A DNA stretch of 64,000 nucleotides from Hyphomicrobiales bacterium (GCA_900489925.1 UEHQ01000013.1:1-64000), one strand, 5' to 3'; numbered from the stretch's first letter, positions 17,214-26,521 are shown. Program-made: numbers and translations. The notes: generated by a model not told the origin, from the letters alone.

Positions 17214-18314
17214 ATGGTGTCAGATCAAAACCACTTTGAAGTCGAGTTTGATATCGATGGCAAAATCGTCGATTTCCTAACCTCGACTCTTCTCGAAGCC
17301 ACCCCAGAAGAGCGCGTTCGTCAACGATATCTTCGCGTTCTCCACTATGAGTATGGATATCCCAGGGAGTTCATGAAAAGAGAGGTGGCGATCCATCACG
17401 GAAGCTCGCTGCTAACCGATACTCGTGGTCGGCCCGTGCGCGCGGATATCGTTATCTACAGAGACGCTGCCGCCTGCGCATCTAAGGACCAGGGGCGAAT
17501 ATACCTCGTCATAGAGTGCAAGGCTCCGAGCATCAAAGCCGGCCACAACCAACTTGTCTCCTATGTTTTCAATACGAGCGCTGAGGGTGGCGTCTGGTTT
17601 AACGGCTCAGGAGAGGATGATGAAGTTGCCTACTTCCGTCGTGTCTCTGCTCCTGAGAGCGAATTCAAAGAGTGGATTGGTATCCCGCGCTATAAGGAGG
17701 CATGGGACGCGCTCGGTCGTCGCAAGAAAGTAGACCTCAAGAAACCGAAGGACATAAAGGGCCTGCTCCGGCGTTGCCACAATCGTCTACACGGGCGTGG
17801 CAATGACAGCGAGGAAGAGGATCTTACCATGGATATGGTTAGGATTATGCTCGCAAAAGCGATGGACGAAGAAGGCACTGATCCCCTGCCATCCTTCTAT
17901 TGCACCCCAGAAGAATACATCTCTGAAGCCGGCATAAATTCGGTCAAAGGGCGTATAGCGAAGCTATTCGACGACGTGAAGCGGGCCAACCGAGATGTAT
18001 TCAACGAGCACGAGCGGATCACAGTCGGAGCAAGGGCAGTCGCCGACGTTGTCGTTGAACTGCAAGAGTACAGCCTACTTTCAAGCTCGGGTGCAGCCCA
18101 CGAATGGGACCTTATGGGGCATGCTTACGAGCAGTACGCATCCGTGTACCTGAAGCGCGAGAAAGGTCAATTTTTCACACCGGCTTGCGGTCGATCTCAT
18201 GGTGTCGATGGTGCAGCCCGACTACATGGATGTGATTCTGGACCCTGCCGGAGGCTCGGGAGGCTTCTTAACTGGGACCATGCGATATGTTCGCAATCGT
18301 ATCGTCGACAGTGA
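17214..18314 (+). CDS. restriction-modification protein, N-terminal part (HsdR_N-like nuclease + start of N6 methylase)
   Basis: 366 aa read in this frame; only about the first 323 residues are meaningful. Residues 30-160 look like the HSDR_N/PD-(D/E)xK nuclease fold: ADIVIYRD with Asp78, then YLVIECKAP with Glu101 and Lys103. A helical HsdM-like region follows, and the methylase entry motif LKREKGQFFTP is reached at about residue 323. After that the frame gives a nonsense tail, while the expected continuation RLAVDLMVSM appears in the next frame. The gene is therefore split by a frameshift at about 18180. GAGGGAA precedes the ATG. The complete protein would be a Type IIG-like single-chain enzyme; the split form is probably not a normal enzyme. 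Confidence 0.75.
   Translation: MVSDQNHFEVEFDIDGKIVDFLTSTLLEATPEERVRQRYLRVLHYEYGYPREFMKREVAIHHGSSLLTDTRGRPVRADIVIYRDAAACASKDQGRIYLVIECKAPSIKAGHNQLVSYVFNTSAEGGVWFNGSGEDDEVAYFRRVSAPESEFKEWIGIPRYKEAWDALGRRKKVDLKKPKDIKGLLRRCHNRLHGRGNDSEEEDLTMDMVRIMLAKAMDEEGTDPLPSFYCTPEEYISEAGINSVKGRIAKLFDDVKRANRDVFNEHERITVGARAVADVVVELQEYSLLSSSGAAHEWDLMGHAYEQYASVYLKREKGQFFTPACGRSHGVDGAARLHGCDSGPCRRLGRLLNWDHAICSQSYRRQ
18177..18183 (+). other. frameshift junction in the restriction-modification gene
   Basis: The upstream frame ends its sense region with Thr-Pro (ACA CCG) and the downstream frame resumes with CGG CTT GCG GTC (Arg-Leu-Ala-Val). A loss of two bases, for example CG from an original CCGCGG now read as CCGG, would restore the family motif FFTPRLAVDLMV. 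The observed bases were read directly; the ancestral sequence is inferred. Confidence 0.6.
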
Positions 18315-19818
18315 AGGCAGCGAAATAGCCAAACAGAGACAACTCGAACGGCACAAGAAGAACCTGTTTCTCGTAGACGCTAGCCGACGACTGGTGAAGG
18401 TCGCGAAAACGGCCATGATCCTCAACGGAGACGGCCACGCCGGCATGACCGCTGGCGATAGCCTTGGTTCATATGAATCATTTGACAAGACAATCGTTAG
18501 TCAGGCCGGTCGCTGCGTACCTACCGTTATTCTGACAAACCCTCCGTTTGCTGGTGTCGGCGATGGACGGATCACACATGAAGAAGTGCTTCGTCGCTTT
18601 GATTCGGGCAAGCGATGGGTAGACGTTGATGGTGAATACCGGAAGACTGAGGAGTTTGCACCGGATGGAGTGCCACCTGAACTTCTCTTCTTTGAAAGGT
18701 GCGTGGACTGGCTTAAGCCTGGGGGTAAACTCGGAATCGTTCTTCCCAAGAGCTTCTTAGATACTCAAACATATCGCCCGGGTAGAGCGATCCTCTTCGC
18801 TCGATGCCGCCTGTTGGCTATCATAAATTGTCACAAAAACACCTTCCAGCCCTTCACTGGGGTGCGAACGTGTATTGTTGTTGTCCAGAAGCTCGCCGAA
18901 GGCGAAAGCGCGCCCTCGAACTATCCGATATTCATGGCAATCTCGCGCAAGATTGGTCAGGATAGCGAGGGTGTCCCAATCTACAAGAAGGACGCGCACA
19001 ACAATCCAACTGACGAGCTTGACGATGACCTGGCAGAGATCGGAAAGGCCTTTGATGATTTCAGGCAGGGAAAGCTCAAGAGCTCAGGCTATTTCTTTGC
19101 GGTCGACCGGAGCAAGATTGAGAAGAATCTGAACATCAATCCACAGCTGTTTCTTCCTCACCTCAATGAGACTTTGGAGTCCATCCAAGGTCTTGATGGT
19201 GCTGATGGATGGTCGGTCTCGACCATTGGAGCAATGTCCACCGGCATCAAGATTTTCAAAGGGCCTCGTTTTAAGAGTGAGTCGATTATTGTTGACGAGC
19301 CTGGCCCCAACGTCGAGCCATATCTAACACCGTCTGCCGTACTTCAAGAAAAAGGAGATAGCGCGAAGCTGATCGACGTCAGCAAGGCATCGCTGAACCA
19401 GTTGCGTATGATCGCCGCAATCAGGGTCCGCCGTGGTGATATCGTGATAACTCGTTCTGGAACGATTGGTCGGGTCGCCTACATCACCCGACGACTCCAC
19501 AACGTGATCGTAAGTGACGACTTGATACGCGTTCGCGTGGAGGATGAAGAACTACGCTTCTATATCTTCGCTTACCTTCAGTCGAAGTATGCGCAAGACC
19601 AGATGTCTAGGAACGAATATGGCGCCGTCCAACAGCATCTGGAACCAGAACACATCCGCAATATTCTTGTTCCTGTGGCCGATAATCGTTCTCACATGGC
19701 AGACATTGTGGATGGAGTCAGGCTCTCAATTGAACTGCGCGAGCGTCTGGAAGCCGAGAACGGCAACACTTCCGCGAAGATGGATGGGCTTATAAAGGCC
19801 GCGCTAGAAGGAATTTAG
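18199..19818 (+). CDS. restriction-modification protein, C-terminal part (N6-adenine methylase + target-recognition domain)
   Basis: 539 aa from the ATG at 18199, which is an internal Met of the ancestral protein. Methylase motif I is DPAGGSGGF at residues 15-23 and the catalytic motif IV is NPPF at 114-117, characteristic of gamma-type N6-adenine methyltransferases (HsdM, Type IIG). From about residue 330 a HsdS-like specificity domain follows, with RVRRGDIVITRSGTIGRVAYI and a C-terminal helix like those at the ends of S-subunit repeats. Together with the preceding frame this gives nuclease, methylase and specificity in one chain of about 865 aa, without a helicase. It could still be made alone as a methylase-specificity protein. 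Confidence 0.78.
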   Translation: MVSMVQPDYMDVILDPAGGSGGFLTGTMRYVRNRIVDSEGSEIAKQRQLERHKKNLFLVDASRRLVKVAKTAMILNGDGHAGMTAGDSLGSYESFDKTIVSQAGRCVPTVILTNPPFAGVGDGRITHEEVLRRFDSGKRWVDVDGEYRKTEEFAPDGVPPELLFFERCVDWLKPGGKLGIVLPKSFLDTQTYRPGRAILFARCRLLAIINCHKNTFQPFTGVRTCIVVVQKLAEGESAPSNYPIFMAISRKIGQDSEGVPIYKKDAHNNPTDELDDDLAEIGKAFDDFRQGKLKSSGYFFAVDRSKIEKNLNINPQLFLPHLNETLESIQGLDGADGWSVSTIGAMSTGIKIFKGPRFKSESIIVDEPGPNVEPYLTPSAVLQEKGDSAKLIDVSKASLNQLRMIAAIRVRRGDIVITRSGTIGRVAYITRRLHNVIVSDDLIRVRVEDEELRFYIFAYLQSKYAQDQMSRNEYGAVQQHLEPEHIRNILVPVADNRSHMADIVDGVRLSIELRERLEAENGNTSAKMDGLIKAALEGI

Positions 19819-20067
19819 TCCGTCTATGACGCCGTAAAAAAGAACGCGTAGCAAGGCGCGTTAAGTAGCGCACGCCGGGGCCGGAGAAAGCACTATTCGA
19901 CAGATGCGCCGACAGAAGGTGGCAGCGCGATTTGCGGCGAATCGTCCTCGTCGGCGGGCGGCCGTGGCTCCGCAAGACACGCGTCTGCGCGTCCCGAACT
20001 CCGCCCAGACACCATTAGACGTAACTGGTGCTGCGGCTCTCCATAAACCGGCAGCAACCACCCGACC

Positions 20068-20190
20068 CTATTCGATCTCAGTGAAACGGCGCATCGGATC
20101 GGAGAACCCTTCGATCCGTGCGCCGTCCCAGGTCAGCGGGTTGGAGGTGCCGCTGGAGAGTACGGTCCCGCCGCGTGCTGCGGGACGCAT
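20068..20190 (-). pseudogene. possible C-terminal remnant of a lost gene
   Basis: A 40-aa reading frame starting at an ATG four bases after the binding-protein stop. Its last roughly 32 residues (LSSGTSNPLTWDGARIEGFS, then DPMRRFTEIE) look like the tail of a larger protein rather than a free-standing peptide. The position, directly after the last gene of the importer operon and next to the island block, suggests that a downstream catabolic gene was truncated when the island border formed. I do not recognise the parent family. The adjoining 19819-20067 holds nothing else I can support. Confidence 0.35.
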
Positions 20191-20193
20191 TCA

Positions 20194-21129
20194 TCAATCA
20201 TAGAGCACCGCCGCCACCTTGGCGTCGGCCAGATTGCTTTTGTCGTACCAGTAGAATCCGGTGTCGATCACTTTTTCCAGCTTCTCGCCTTTGCTTACTT
20301 TCGCAAGGGAATCCACGACGCACTGGCCGATGCCGACCGGGTTCTGGGTGATCGCGCCATACTCCGAGCCGTCGGCGATCGCCGCCTTCTGCTGCTTACC
20401 GGAATCAAAGCCGATCACGATGATTTTGGACTTTGCTTCGCGTGCCGCCTGCAGCAGGCCGATCGCGGATCCCTCGTTGGAAGCAAAGATCCCCTTGATA
20501 TCAGGGTGGGCGGCAAGCATCGCCTTGGCGCTTTCCGTCGCGACGAGCGGGTCGCCACCATACTGGATGTCGACGATCTTGATGTCGGGATACTGGCTCT
20601 CGATCTCGTTCTTGAAGCCGTCACGGCGCTGAATGCCGGTCTGGCTCGTCTGGTCGTGGACGAGCATGCCGATCTCGCCCTTCTTGCCGATAGCCTCGGC
20701 CATCTTTTCGCCGGCTGCCGCGGCCGCCTTCAGGTTATCCGTCGAGCAGGTGGCGAGAGGCAGATCGCTATCGACGCCAGAGTCGAAGGCGACGATCGGG
20801 ATCCCGGCATCATGCGCCTTCTTGAGCAGCGGCACTTCCGCCTGCGAGTCGAGTGCTGCGAAGCCAAGGCCCTGCGGCTTCTTGGCGATCGCAGCGTTCA
20901 GCATGTCGATCTGCTTGTCGATCATCGTCTCGGTCTCGGGGGCTTCGAAGGTGATGGTCACGCCGTTCTTCTTGGCGGCCTCTTCCGCGCCGGCCTTCAC
21001 GGCCTGCCAGAACTGGTGTTGAAAGCCCTTCGAGATGATCGCGAAATAGGGCTCCGCTGCAAAGCCTGGCGCCGAAACACTCGCCGCAAGGCCGAGAGCC
21101 AGTGCCGAAATCAATGTGGTCTTCTTCAT
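20194..21129 (-). CDS. sugar/cyclitol ABC transporter periplasmic binding protein (MocB/RbsB type)
   Basis: 311 aa. It has a Sec signal peptide (KKTTLISALALGLAASVSAPGFA), then a periplasmic-binding-protein-like domain of the ribose/inositol class: YFAIISKGFQHQFWQAVKAG, PIVAFDSGVDSDLP, IFASNEGSAIGLLQAAREA, VIGFDSGKQQ. The ATG at 21129 has GGAGGAGA just upstream. It is the third gene of an ATPase-permease-binding protein operon read leftward. Its neighbours on the other side of the LacI gene match moc (rhizopine) catabolic genes, where MocB is the cognate binding protein, so a cyclitol such as an O-methyl inositol or inosamine is the likely ligand (inference). Confidence 0.87.
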   Translation of the reverse strand: MKKTTLISALALGLAASVSAPGFAAEPYFAIISKGFQHQFWQAVKAGAEEAAKKNGVTITFEAPETETMIDKQIDMLNAAIAKKPQGLGFAALDSQAEVPLLKKAHDAGIPIVAFDSGVDSDLPLATCSTDNLKAAAAAGEKMAEAIGKKGEIGMLVHDQTSQTGIQRRDGFKNEIESQYPDIKIVDIQYGGDPLVATESAKAMLAAHPDIKGIFASNEGSAIGLLQAAREAKSKIIVIGFDSGKQQKAAIADGSEYGAITQNPVGIGQCVVDSLAKVSKGEKLEKVIDTGFYWYDKSNLADAKVAAVLYD

Positions 21130-21219
21130 GTCTTCTCCTCCAGTAGGTTTTGCTGATGCCGCTCTTCGGCGGCGGAATTCGCCTTCATGCGTGTGTTTCT
21201 GTGGACCTGCCCTCCCCAC

Positions 21220-22224
21220 TCACCTTTGCTTGCGAAGAACCATGTCGACGAAGACGGCGACGATGATGATGATTCCGGTGACGACGATCTGCCATTCCTG
21301 GGCGACACCCATAATCCTGAGGCCGTTGTTGAGAACGGAGATGATGAATGCCCCGATGATGGTGCCGAGGATCGTGCCGCGACCGCCGCTGAGCGATGTG
21401 CCGCCGATGACAACCGCGGCGATGGCGTCGAGCTCGTAGCCCTGCCCCAGCGCCGGCTGGGCGGAGTTCAGCCGAGAGGCAATCAAAAGCCCTGCGATGC
21501 CGCAGACGAGACCGCCCAGCGCGTATGTCAGGATCTTCCAGCGATCGACATTGACGCCGGAGAGACGCGCCGCCTCCTCGTTGCTGCCAAGCGCGAAGAT
21601 GTAGCGCCCGGGCAAGGTACGGGTGAGGATGACGGAAGCGACGACCGCGACGGCGAAAAGGATCAGCACGCCATTCGGAATTTCGAAACCCGGCACCACT
21701 TGGCCGACGACGGAGTCGACGGAGATCATGGTGAAGTTCGGCGTGTCGTTGAAGTAGATCGGCTTCACGCCGGAGATCACCAGCGACAGCCCCTTGAGGA
21801 TGAGCATCATGCCGAGTGTGGCGATGAATGGCGGGATCTTGAATTTCGCGATGATCGTACCCGAAATCGCGCCGCAGAAAGCACCCGTTGCCATGGCGCC
21901 GACGATGCCGACCGCCATCGGAAGCTTCAGGAAGGTCAGGAGCACGCCCGTGATCACCGCGCAGAACGTCATCAGGGTACCGACCGAAAGATCGATGCCC
22001 CCGGAGACGATCACGAAGGTACAGGCTACGGCCAAAACGCCGTTCACGGCGGTCGCCTGCATGATCCCGATCATGTTGCTCTGGGTCATGAAGTTCGCGG
22101 TCGCGACACTGAAATAGGCAAGCATCGCGATCAAGACCACGAAGGCGACGGCCTTTTGAAGTGCTGCAGCCGAGAAGAAACCGGCCTTCGTCGGGCTGGC
22201 ATGTGCGATTGTCGTGTCAGTCAT
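21220..22224 (-). CDS. sugar/cyclitol ABC transporter permease (RbsC type)
   Basis: 334 aa with eight to ten predicted membrane segments. It carries the family signature [19 protein letters not shown] and the C-terminal [36 protein letters not shown], both diagnostic of the RbsC/AraH/XylH permeases. The ATG at 22224 overlaps the ATPase stop by four bases (ATGA), so the genes are translationally coupled. A 90-bp gap separates it from the binding-protein gene. It forms the membrane channel of the importer whose LacI operator lies at 24146-24161. Confidence 0.9.
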   Translation of the reverse strand: MTDTTIAHASPTKAGFFSAAALQKAVAFVVLIAMLAYFSVATANFMTQSNMIGIMQATAVNGVLAVACTFVIVSGGIDLSVGTLMTFCAVITGVLLTFLKLPMAVGIVGAMATGAFCGAISGTIIAKFKIPPFIATLGMMLILKGLSLVISGVKPIYFNDTPNFTMISVDSVVGQVVPGFEIPNGVLILFAVAVVASVILTRTLPGRYIFALGSNEEAARLSGVNVDRWKILTYALGGLVCGIAGLLIASRLNSAQPALGQGYELDAIAAVVIGGTSLSGGRGTILGTIIGAFIISVLNNGLRIMGVAQEWQIVVTGIIIIVAVFVDMVLRKQR

Positions 22225-23774
22225 AACTGTGTTCCCGATTTCAAGCGGCCGGACTTCTGGCGTTGTGTCGCCAGCGTCATGATCGCCTCTTGCGTTGCTG
22301 TCCTTCCGTCCAGTTCGCCGGTGATGCAGCCTTCGCACATCACGATGACGCGATGAGACAGCCGCAGGATTTCCGGAAGTTCGGAGGAGATGACGATGAT
22401 GGACTTGCCCTGGGCAGCGAGGTCCTGGAGCAGATTGTAGATCTCCGCCTTGGCGCCGATGTCGATGCCACGCGTCGGCTCGTCGAAGATGAGGATGTCG
22501 CAATCCCTGAGCAGCCACTTGGCGATAACGACCTTCTGCTGGTTTCCTCCGGACAGGAGGCGCGTCTCTTGGTCAACCGAAGGCGTCTTCACCCGGAGCT
22601 TCTTCACATATTCGTCCGAGGTCTTGCGAAGCGCCGCATCCTTCATGAACAAGGATGCCCAGGTGAAGCGCGGCCACGAGGCCATCGTCACGTTGTCCAG
22701 AACGGACATGCGCGTCACCAGACCAAAATGCTTCCGGTCCTCGCTGAGATAGGCGACGCCCAGGCGAACGGCGTCCTTGGGTGTGCGAATATGCCGACGC
22801 GCTCCGTGAATGAATATTTCGCCGCCATCGATCGGATCGGCACCGAACACGGCACGGGCGACTTCGGTACGGCCCGCTCCCATGAGGCCGGCAAAGCCAA
22901 GAATCTCCCCCTTTGCGAGCGAGAAGCTGACATCGCGGATGACCTTGCCTCGGTTCAGACCCTCTACCCGGAGAACCTCTTCTCCCGAGGCATGTCCTTC
23001 GGCTCTCGTCGCATCGGCGAGTTCGCGCCCGACCATCAGCGAGATCACCCGCGAGATCGGCGTTTCCTTTGCCGGAAGCGTGTCGATGTACTGGCCATCG
23101 CGCATGATCGTGATGCGATCAGCGATGCGCATCACCTCGTCCATCTTGTGCGTGATGTAGACGATGCCGACGCCCTGGGCCTTCAGATCGTCGATGATGT
23201 TGAAGAGGTGTTCGACCTCGGTTTCGTTCAGCGCGGATGTCGGCTCGTCCATGATCAGGACGCGCGAATTATAGGAGAGCGCCTTGGCGATCTCGACAAG
23301 TTGCTGGCGCGCGACCGTGAGTTCGCCGACTTCGCCTTTGGGATCGATGCTGACCTTCATGCGGGCAAACAGCGCGGCAGCGTCGCGGTTCATCTTGTCT
23401 TCATCGACGAACATGCCCATTCGATTTCGAGGCTCGCGGCCAATGAATATGTTTTGCGCGGCCGTCAGGTGGTTCATCAGGAAGAGCTCCTGGTGAATGA
23501 TGCTGATCCCCCTGCTCAAGGCAGATCGCGGGCTATGCAGTGTGACCGGTTGCCCATCCAGCAGGATTTCTCCGCCATCGGGCTGGTAGACACCGGTCAG
23601 GATCTTCATGAGGGTCGATTTGCCGGCACCGTTCTCGCCCATCAGGGCATGTACTTCCCCTTCGGCAAGGTCGAAGCGGGCATTGCTCAAGGCATGTACG
23701 CCAGGAAAGGACTTCTCGATGCCCCTGGCTTCGATAACCATCCTTGCGTGTTGCCTCGGTTCGGATGTGCTCAC
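22221..23774 (-). CDS. sugar/cyclitol ABC transporter ATP-binding protein (RbsA type, duplicated ABC domain)
   Basis: 517 aa from a GTG at 23774 with GGAGG just upstream. Two ABC domains: the first has intact Walker A (GENGAGKST) and Walker B ([11 protein letters not shown]); the second has the degenerate P-loop region GLMGAGRTE and the signature LSGGNQQKV followed by [15 protein letters not shown]. This layout is typical of RbsA, MglA and IatA. It is the first gene of the importer operon. The leader upstream is long (about 370 bp to the candidate LacI operator) and contains a tiny open frame with a strong ribosome site. Confidence 0.9.
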   Translation of the reverse strand: MSTSEPRQHARMVIEARGIEKSFPGVHALSNARFDLAEGEVHALMGENGAGKSTLMKILTGVYQPDGGEILLDGQPVTLHSPRSALSRGISIIHQELFLMNHLTAAQNIFIGREPRNRMGMFVDEDKMNRDAAALFARMKVSIDPKGEVGELTVARQQLVEIAKALSYNSRVLIMDEPTSALNETEVEHLFNIIDDLKAQGVGIVYITHKMDEVMRIADRITIMRDGQYIDTLPAKETPISRVISLMVGRELADATRAEGHASGEEVLRVEGLNRGKVIRDVSFSLAKGEILGFAGLMGAGRTEVARAVFGADPIDGGEIFIHGARRHIRTPKDAVRLGVAYLSEDRKHFGLVTRMSVLDNVTMASWPRFTWASLFMKDAALRKTSDEYVKKLRVKTPSVDQETRLLSGGNQQKVVIAKWLLRDCDILIFDEPTRGIDIGAKAEIYNLLQDLAAQGKSIIVISSELPEILRLSHRVIVMCEGCITGELDGRTATQEAIMTLATQRQKSGRLKSGTQL

Positions 23775-23902
23775 GTTGTCCTCCCTCGCGCGCCACCGAT
23801 GGGACGCGTTCAACCGCTCCGGATCTCGTCGGAGCCGGCCAATTTCATTACCGATGCTGTCGTTGATCATTTTGGGCGGCCCTGAGGGCGCCCGGTTCGC
23901 GG

Positions 23903-23977
23903 CTAGGCGTCAGGAACGCCGGCCGTTCTCAAGGAGGGACACTTGTGCTGTCGTACGTCCGAGAATTCGGTGGTCAT
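23903..23977 (-). CDS. possible leader peptide or gene remnant (24 aa)
   Basis: The ATG at 23977 has GGAGGACAGC directly upstream, one of the stronger ribosome sites in the region. The frame encodes [20 protein letters not shown] plus four residues, then stops. It lies in the leader of the ABC operon between the LacI operator and the ATPase start. It may be a leader peptide, or the start of a gene whose remainder was deleted. No family is recognised. The surrounding 23775-24229 stretch holds no other gene. Confidence 0.3.
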   Translation of the reverse strand: MTTEFSDVRQHKCPSLRTAGVPDA

Positions 23978-24145
23978 GATGCTGTCCTCCAACAGTCGAT
24001 CAAGAGCGCGTTTACGCCGGACGCGACGATAAAAATCGCGACATGCCCTCGCCCTTCATCCGGAACGAAACTCCCTTATCGGTCCGGCATCCTTTTCTGA
24101 TCGACAAATGGTGATGTGAAGCCCGACCGGAGGCAATTGGAAAAA

Positions 24146-24161
24146 TGATACATTTGCATCA
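24146..24161. promoter_or_regulatory. LacI-type operator copy 1 (ABC importer promoter)
   Basis: TGATACATTTGCATCA, a 16-bp near-palindrome. It matches three other copies in this cluster at ten invariant positions (TGAT, CA, G, TCA in fixed spacing). It lies between the LacI gene and the importer operon, upstream of the ATPase start. AATGAT/ATCATT extends the symmetry outward. Confidence 0.75.
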
Positions 24162-24229
24162 TTCCCTGAGCCGGACAGCAGAAACCGGTGGCGGGGCTGC
24201 CCTCATCTCAGTGAGCGCAGGCGTGGACG

Positions 24230-25252
24230 CTATTCGAGCCGTACGTTCTCGCGGATAAAGATCTGCGGGCGCTGAGCCGTCGATATTTCGTCCTCGGAGA
24301 AACGGCCGGCCCGGCACAGCTGGATTTCGATGGCGCGCCGGGCATCCATGTAGGGATCACGGTCGATGATGGCGTCGATGACCCCCTCGTTCATCAGCGC
24401 CACCCGCTCGGGCGTAACCGTATGCGTGATGATGCAGACGGACTGGTCCTTGCCGATCGCCTTGAGTTCCTCGGCCACCCCGGGATTGCCCACCGACATG
24501 TTGTAGATGCCTTTCAGTTCAGGATACTTCCTGAGAAGCGCACGAAAGTCCTTCCTGATGTCCTCCTGCTCGTAGCTCTGGAACGTCTCGACCACCTGGC
24601 AGTTCGGGTAGTGCCGCCGCAGGATGTTTCGGAATCCCACCTCGCGCTGATCGTGCTCAAGCAGCTGGTGAAAGCCGACAATGATGATGATGTCGCCTCC
24701 GGCTGGACCAAGGAACCGGCCCATCAGCGCTGCCGCCGTGCGCCCCTCCTGAATGGCGTTGGACCCGACGTAGTCGATACGACCAGTGCTGGGAAGGTCA
24801 GACGCCACAGTCACGATCGGCATGGCCCTGGCCAGCTCTTCCACCTTTACGACGACCTGTGGATCGTCGAACAAGATGACGACCAGCGCGTCGCACTCGG
24901 CAGCCGCCTTCGTCAGCGTCTTGATGGCCGCCTCCGGCGTGATCTGCTCGAAATACCAGAAGCTCACGCGGATATTGTAGCGCTTGTATTGCTGGGCAGC
25001 CCGCGCGAACCCCTCGCGCAGCTTCACATAGTAAGAATTGACGTTGTTTTGCAGCACGACGCCGATTCGCAGAATGCGCGTCGGGATCATCGTCAGCGCC
25101 CGGTCCACGCCCAGCGACTTTGCCGCGGCGATGACCAGCTGCTCGGTCGCCGGCTTCACGCCGCCGCGGCCGTTCAACACGCGGTCGACCGTGATGCGGC
25201 TGACACCGGCCGCAGTGGCGACATCCTCCATGCTTGGCTTACGACCTCTCAT
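24230..25252 (-). CDS. LacI-family transcriptional regulator of the moc-like cluster
   Basis: 340 aa; GGGGAG lies 6 bases before the ATG at 25252. The N-terminal helix-turn-helix and hinge helix are clear (SMEDVATAAGVSRITVDRVL, NGRGGVKPATEQ). The rest is a periplasmic-binding-protein-like effector domain (RIGVVLQNNVNSYYVKLREG, VVTVASDLPSTGRIDYVGS, GIYNMSVGNPGVAEELKAIG) of the type that binds sugars or cyclitols. It lies between the importer operon and the mocA-like operon. Four similar 16-bp palindromes at all promoters of the cluster, including one 45 bp upstream of its own start, make it the likely local and autoregulating repressor. Confidence 0.88.
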   Translation of the reverse strand: MRGRKPSMEDVATAAGVSRITVDRVLNGRGGVKPATEQLVIAAAKSLGVDRALTMIPTRILRIGVVLQNNVNSYYVKLREGFARAAQQYKRYNIRVSFWYFEQITPEAAIKTLTKAAAECDALVVILFDDPQVVVKVEELARAMPIVTVASDLPSTGRIDYVGSNAIQEGRTAAALMGRFLGPAGGDIIIIVGFHQLLEHDQREVGFRNILRRHYPNCQVVETFQSYEQEDIRKDFRALLRKYPELKGIYNMSVGNPGVAEELKAIGKDQSVCIITHTVTPERVALMNEGVIDAIIDRDPYMDARRAIEIQLCRAGRFSEDEISTAQRPQIFIRENVRLE

Positions 25253-25296
25253 TCGGCACTCCCCACGCAATAGATGACCTTTCTGAAATATTCAAA

Positions 25297-25312
25297 TGAT
25301 GCAATTGCGTCA
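25297..25312. promoter_or_regulatory. LacI-type operator copy 2 (mocA-like / lacI divergent promoter)
   Basis: TGATGCAATTGCGTCA, almost perfectly palindromic around AATT (one mismatched pair). It lies 45 bp from the LacI start and about 98 bp from the mocA-like start, so one site can serve both divergent promoters. Confidence 0.78.
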
Positions 25313-25409
25313 ACATGAGCATTGAATTCCGCCCCTCCTGCCGGGATATTTTCACCATGTTCGGAGGAAGAGGCGCAGCGCGCGCCTGAACAGGAAAAGA
25401 CCTACTACC

Positions 25410-26456
25410 ATGACGATCCACCCAAGCTCAGACGCAGCGGCCTCGCTGCGCACCGTCCGCATTGCCGTCATCGGCGCCGGTCGTATCGGTGAGGTACACG
25501 CTTCCAATCTCACCACCCGCGTCAAAGGTGTCGAGGTCACGGGCATCTATGACAGCGACCTCGAGCGTGCCCGCACAATCGGCAAGCAGTTCGGGATACC
25601 GGTACGCCAAAGCCTTGAGGCGCTCTTCGCGGAAGGCGCGCCTGAGGCCATCGTGATTGGCTCGCCGAGTTCACTGCATCTTGACCACGTCAAACAGGCG
25701 GTCGGCGCCGGCCTCCACGTTCTCTGCGAAAAGCCTCTGGCTCTCGACGAGGAAGGCATCGCTGAAGCCGTCCGCGTGTGCCGTGAAAAGGGTCGGCTTC
25801 TGCAAATCGGCTTCAATCGCCGCTTCGATGCCAACAATGTCACGATGCGCGAAGAGGTTCAGACCGGCCGCATCGGCCAGGTACGGTCGATACGCATCAC
25901 TTCCCGCGACCCCTGGCCGCCTTCGATCGACTACGTGAAATCGTCGGGCGGAATGATCATGGACATGACCATCCACGACTTCGACCTCGCACGCTACCTG
26001 ACCGGCGAAGAAATCGTGGAAGTCGCCGCTTTCGGCGGCTGCTTGATCGATCCCGCGATCGGTGAAGCTGGAGATATCGACATTGCGACGATCATGCTGA
26101 AGTTCCAATCCGGCGCGATTGGCGTTGTCGAGAATACGCGCGCCACACCCTATGGATATGACCAACGCGTCGAAATCCTCGGCTCCAATGCATCGGTGGA
26201 GAGTGAGAACATGACGCCATCCCGCGTCACGACTCGCTCGTCGACCGGCCAGACACAGCCGAACCCTCTGCCGTTCTTCCTGCAGCGATACGAAAGTGCC
26301 TTCTCGGGCGAACTGCAGGCCTTCGTCGACGCAGTTCGCGAAGACAAGGCCGTCGCGGTCTCGGGGGAAGATGCGCTTCGCGCGCATCGCATCGCGCAGG
26401 CGGTCCAGCGGTCGCTTAAATCCGGCCAGCCGGAACGCGTGCAGGCAGGCATCTAG
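25410..26456 (+). CDS. mocA: Gfo/Idh/MocA-family NAD(P)-dependent oxidoreductase (inositol dehydrogenase-like)
   Basis: 348 aa. The dinucleotide-binding loop is AVIGAGRIGEVHASNL, the catalytic EKP motif is in LCEKPLALDEEG, and the substrate-side block is GGMIMDMTIHDFDLARYL. These mark an IolG/MocA-type dehydrogenase acting on a ring hydroxyl of an inositol-like substrate. It is the first gene of the rightward operon mocA-Rieske-reductase-purU. Rhizobial MocA is needed for rhizopine use, and the match of the surrounding genes (ferredoxin, reductase, hydroxylase) to MocE/F/D supports the symbol, although inositol dehydrogenase paralogues are numerous. Confidence 0.75.
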   Translation: MTIHPSSDAAASLRTVRIAVIGAGRIGEVHASNLTTRVKGVEVTGIYDSDLERARTIGKQFGIPVRQSLEALFAEGAPEAIVIGSPSSLHLDHVKQAVGAGLHVLCEKPLALDEEGIAEAVRVCREKGRLLQIGFNRRFDANNVTMREEVQTGRIGQVRSIRITSRDPWPPSIDYVKSSGGMIMDMTIHDFDLARYLTGEEIVEVAAFGGCLIDPAIGEAGDIDIATIMLKFQSGAIGVVENTRATPYGYDQRVEILGSNASVESENMTPSRVTTRSSTGQTQPNPLPFFLQRYESAFSGELQAFVDAVREDKAVAVSGEDALRAHRIAQAVQRSLKSGQPERVQAGI

Positions 26457-26521
26457 TGGCAAGCATCGAGCGCCAAGCGAGGCTCCGCCCCGACATTGGC
26501 AGCCAACCAGGGAGTAACACC

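Noticed and set aside
21187..22356. Plus-strand open frame of about 390 codons opposite the RbsC-type permease
   Set aside because: The product is an Asp/His/Arg-rich string typical of the complement of GC-rich membrane protein genes; the permease on the other strand has clear family motifs.
22263..23885. Plus-strand open frame of about 540 codons opposite the RbsA-type ATPase
   Set aside because: Shadow of a gene with intact Walker and signature motifs.
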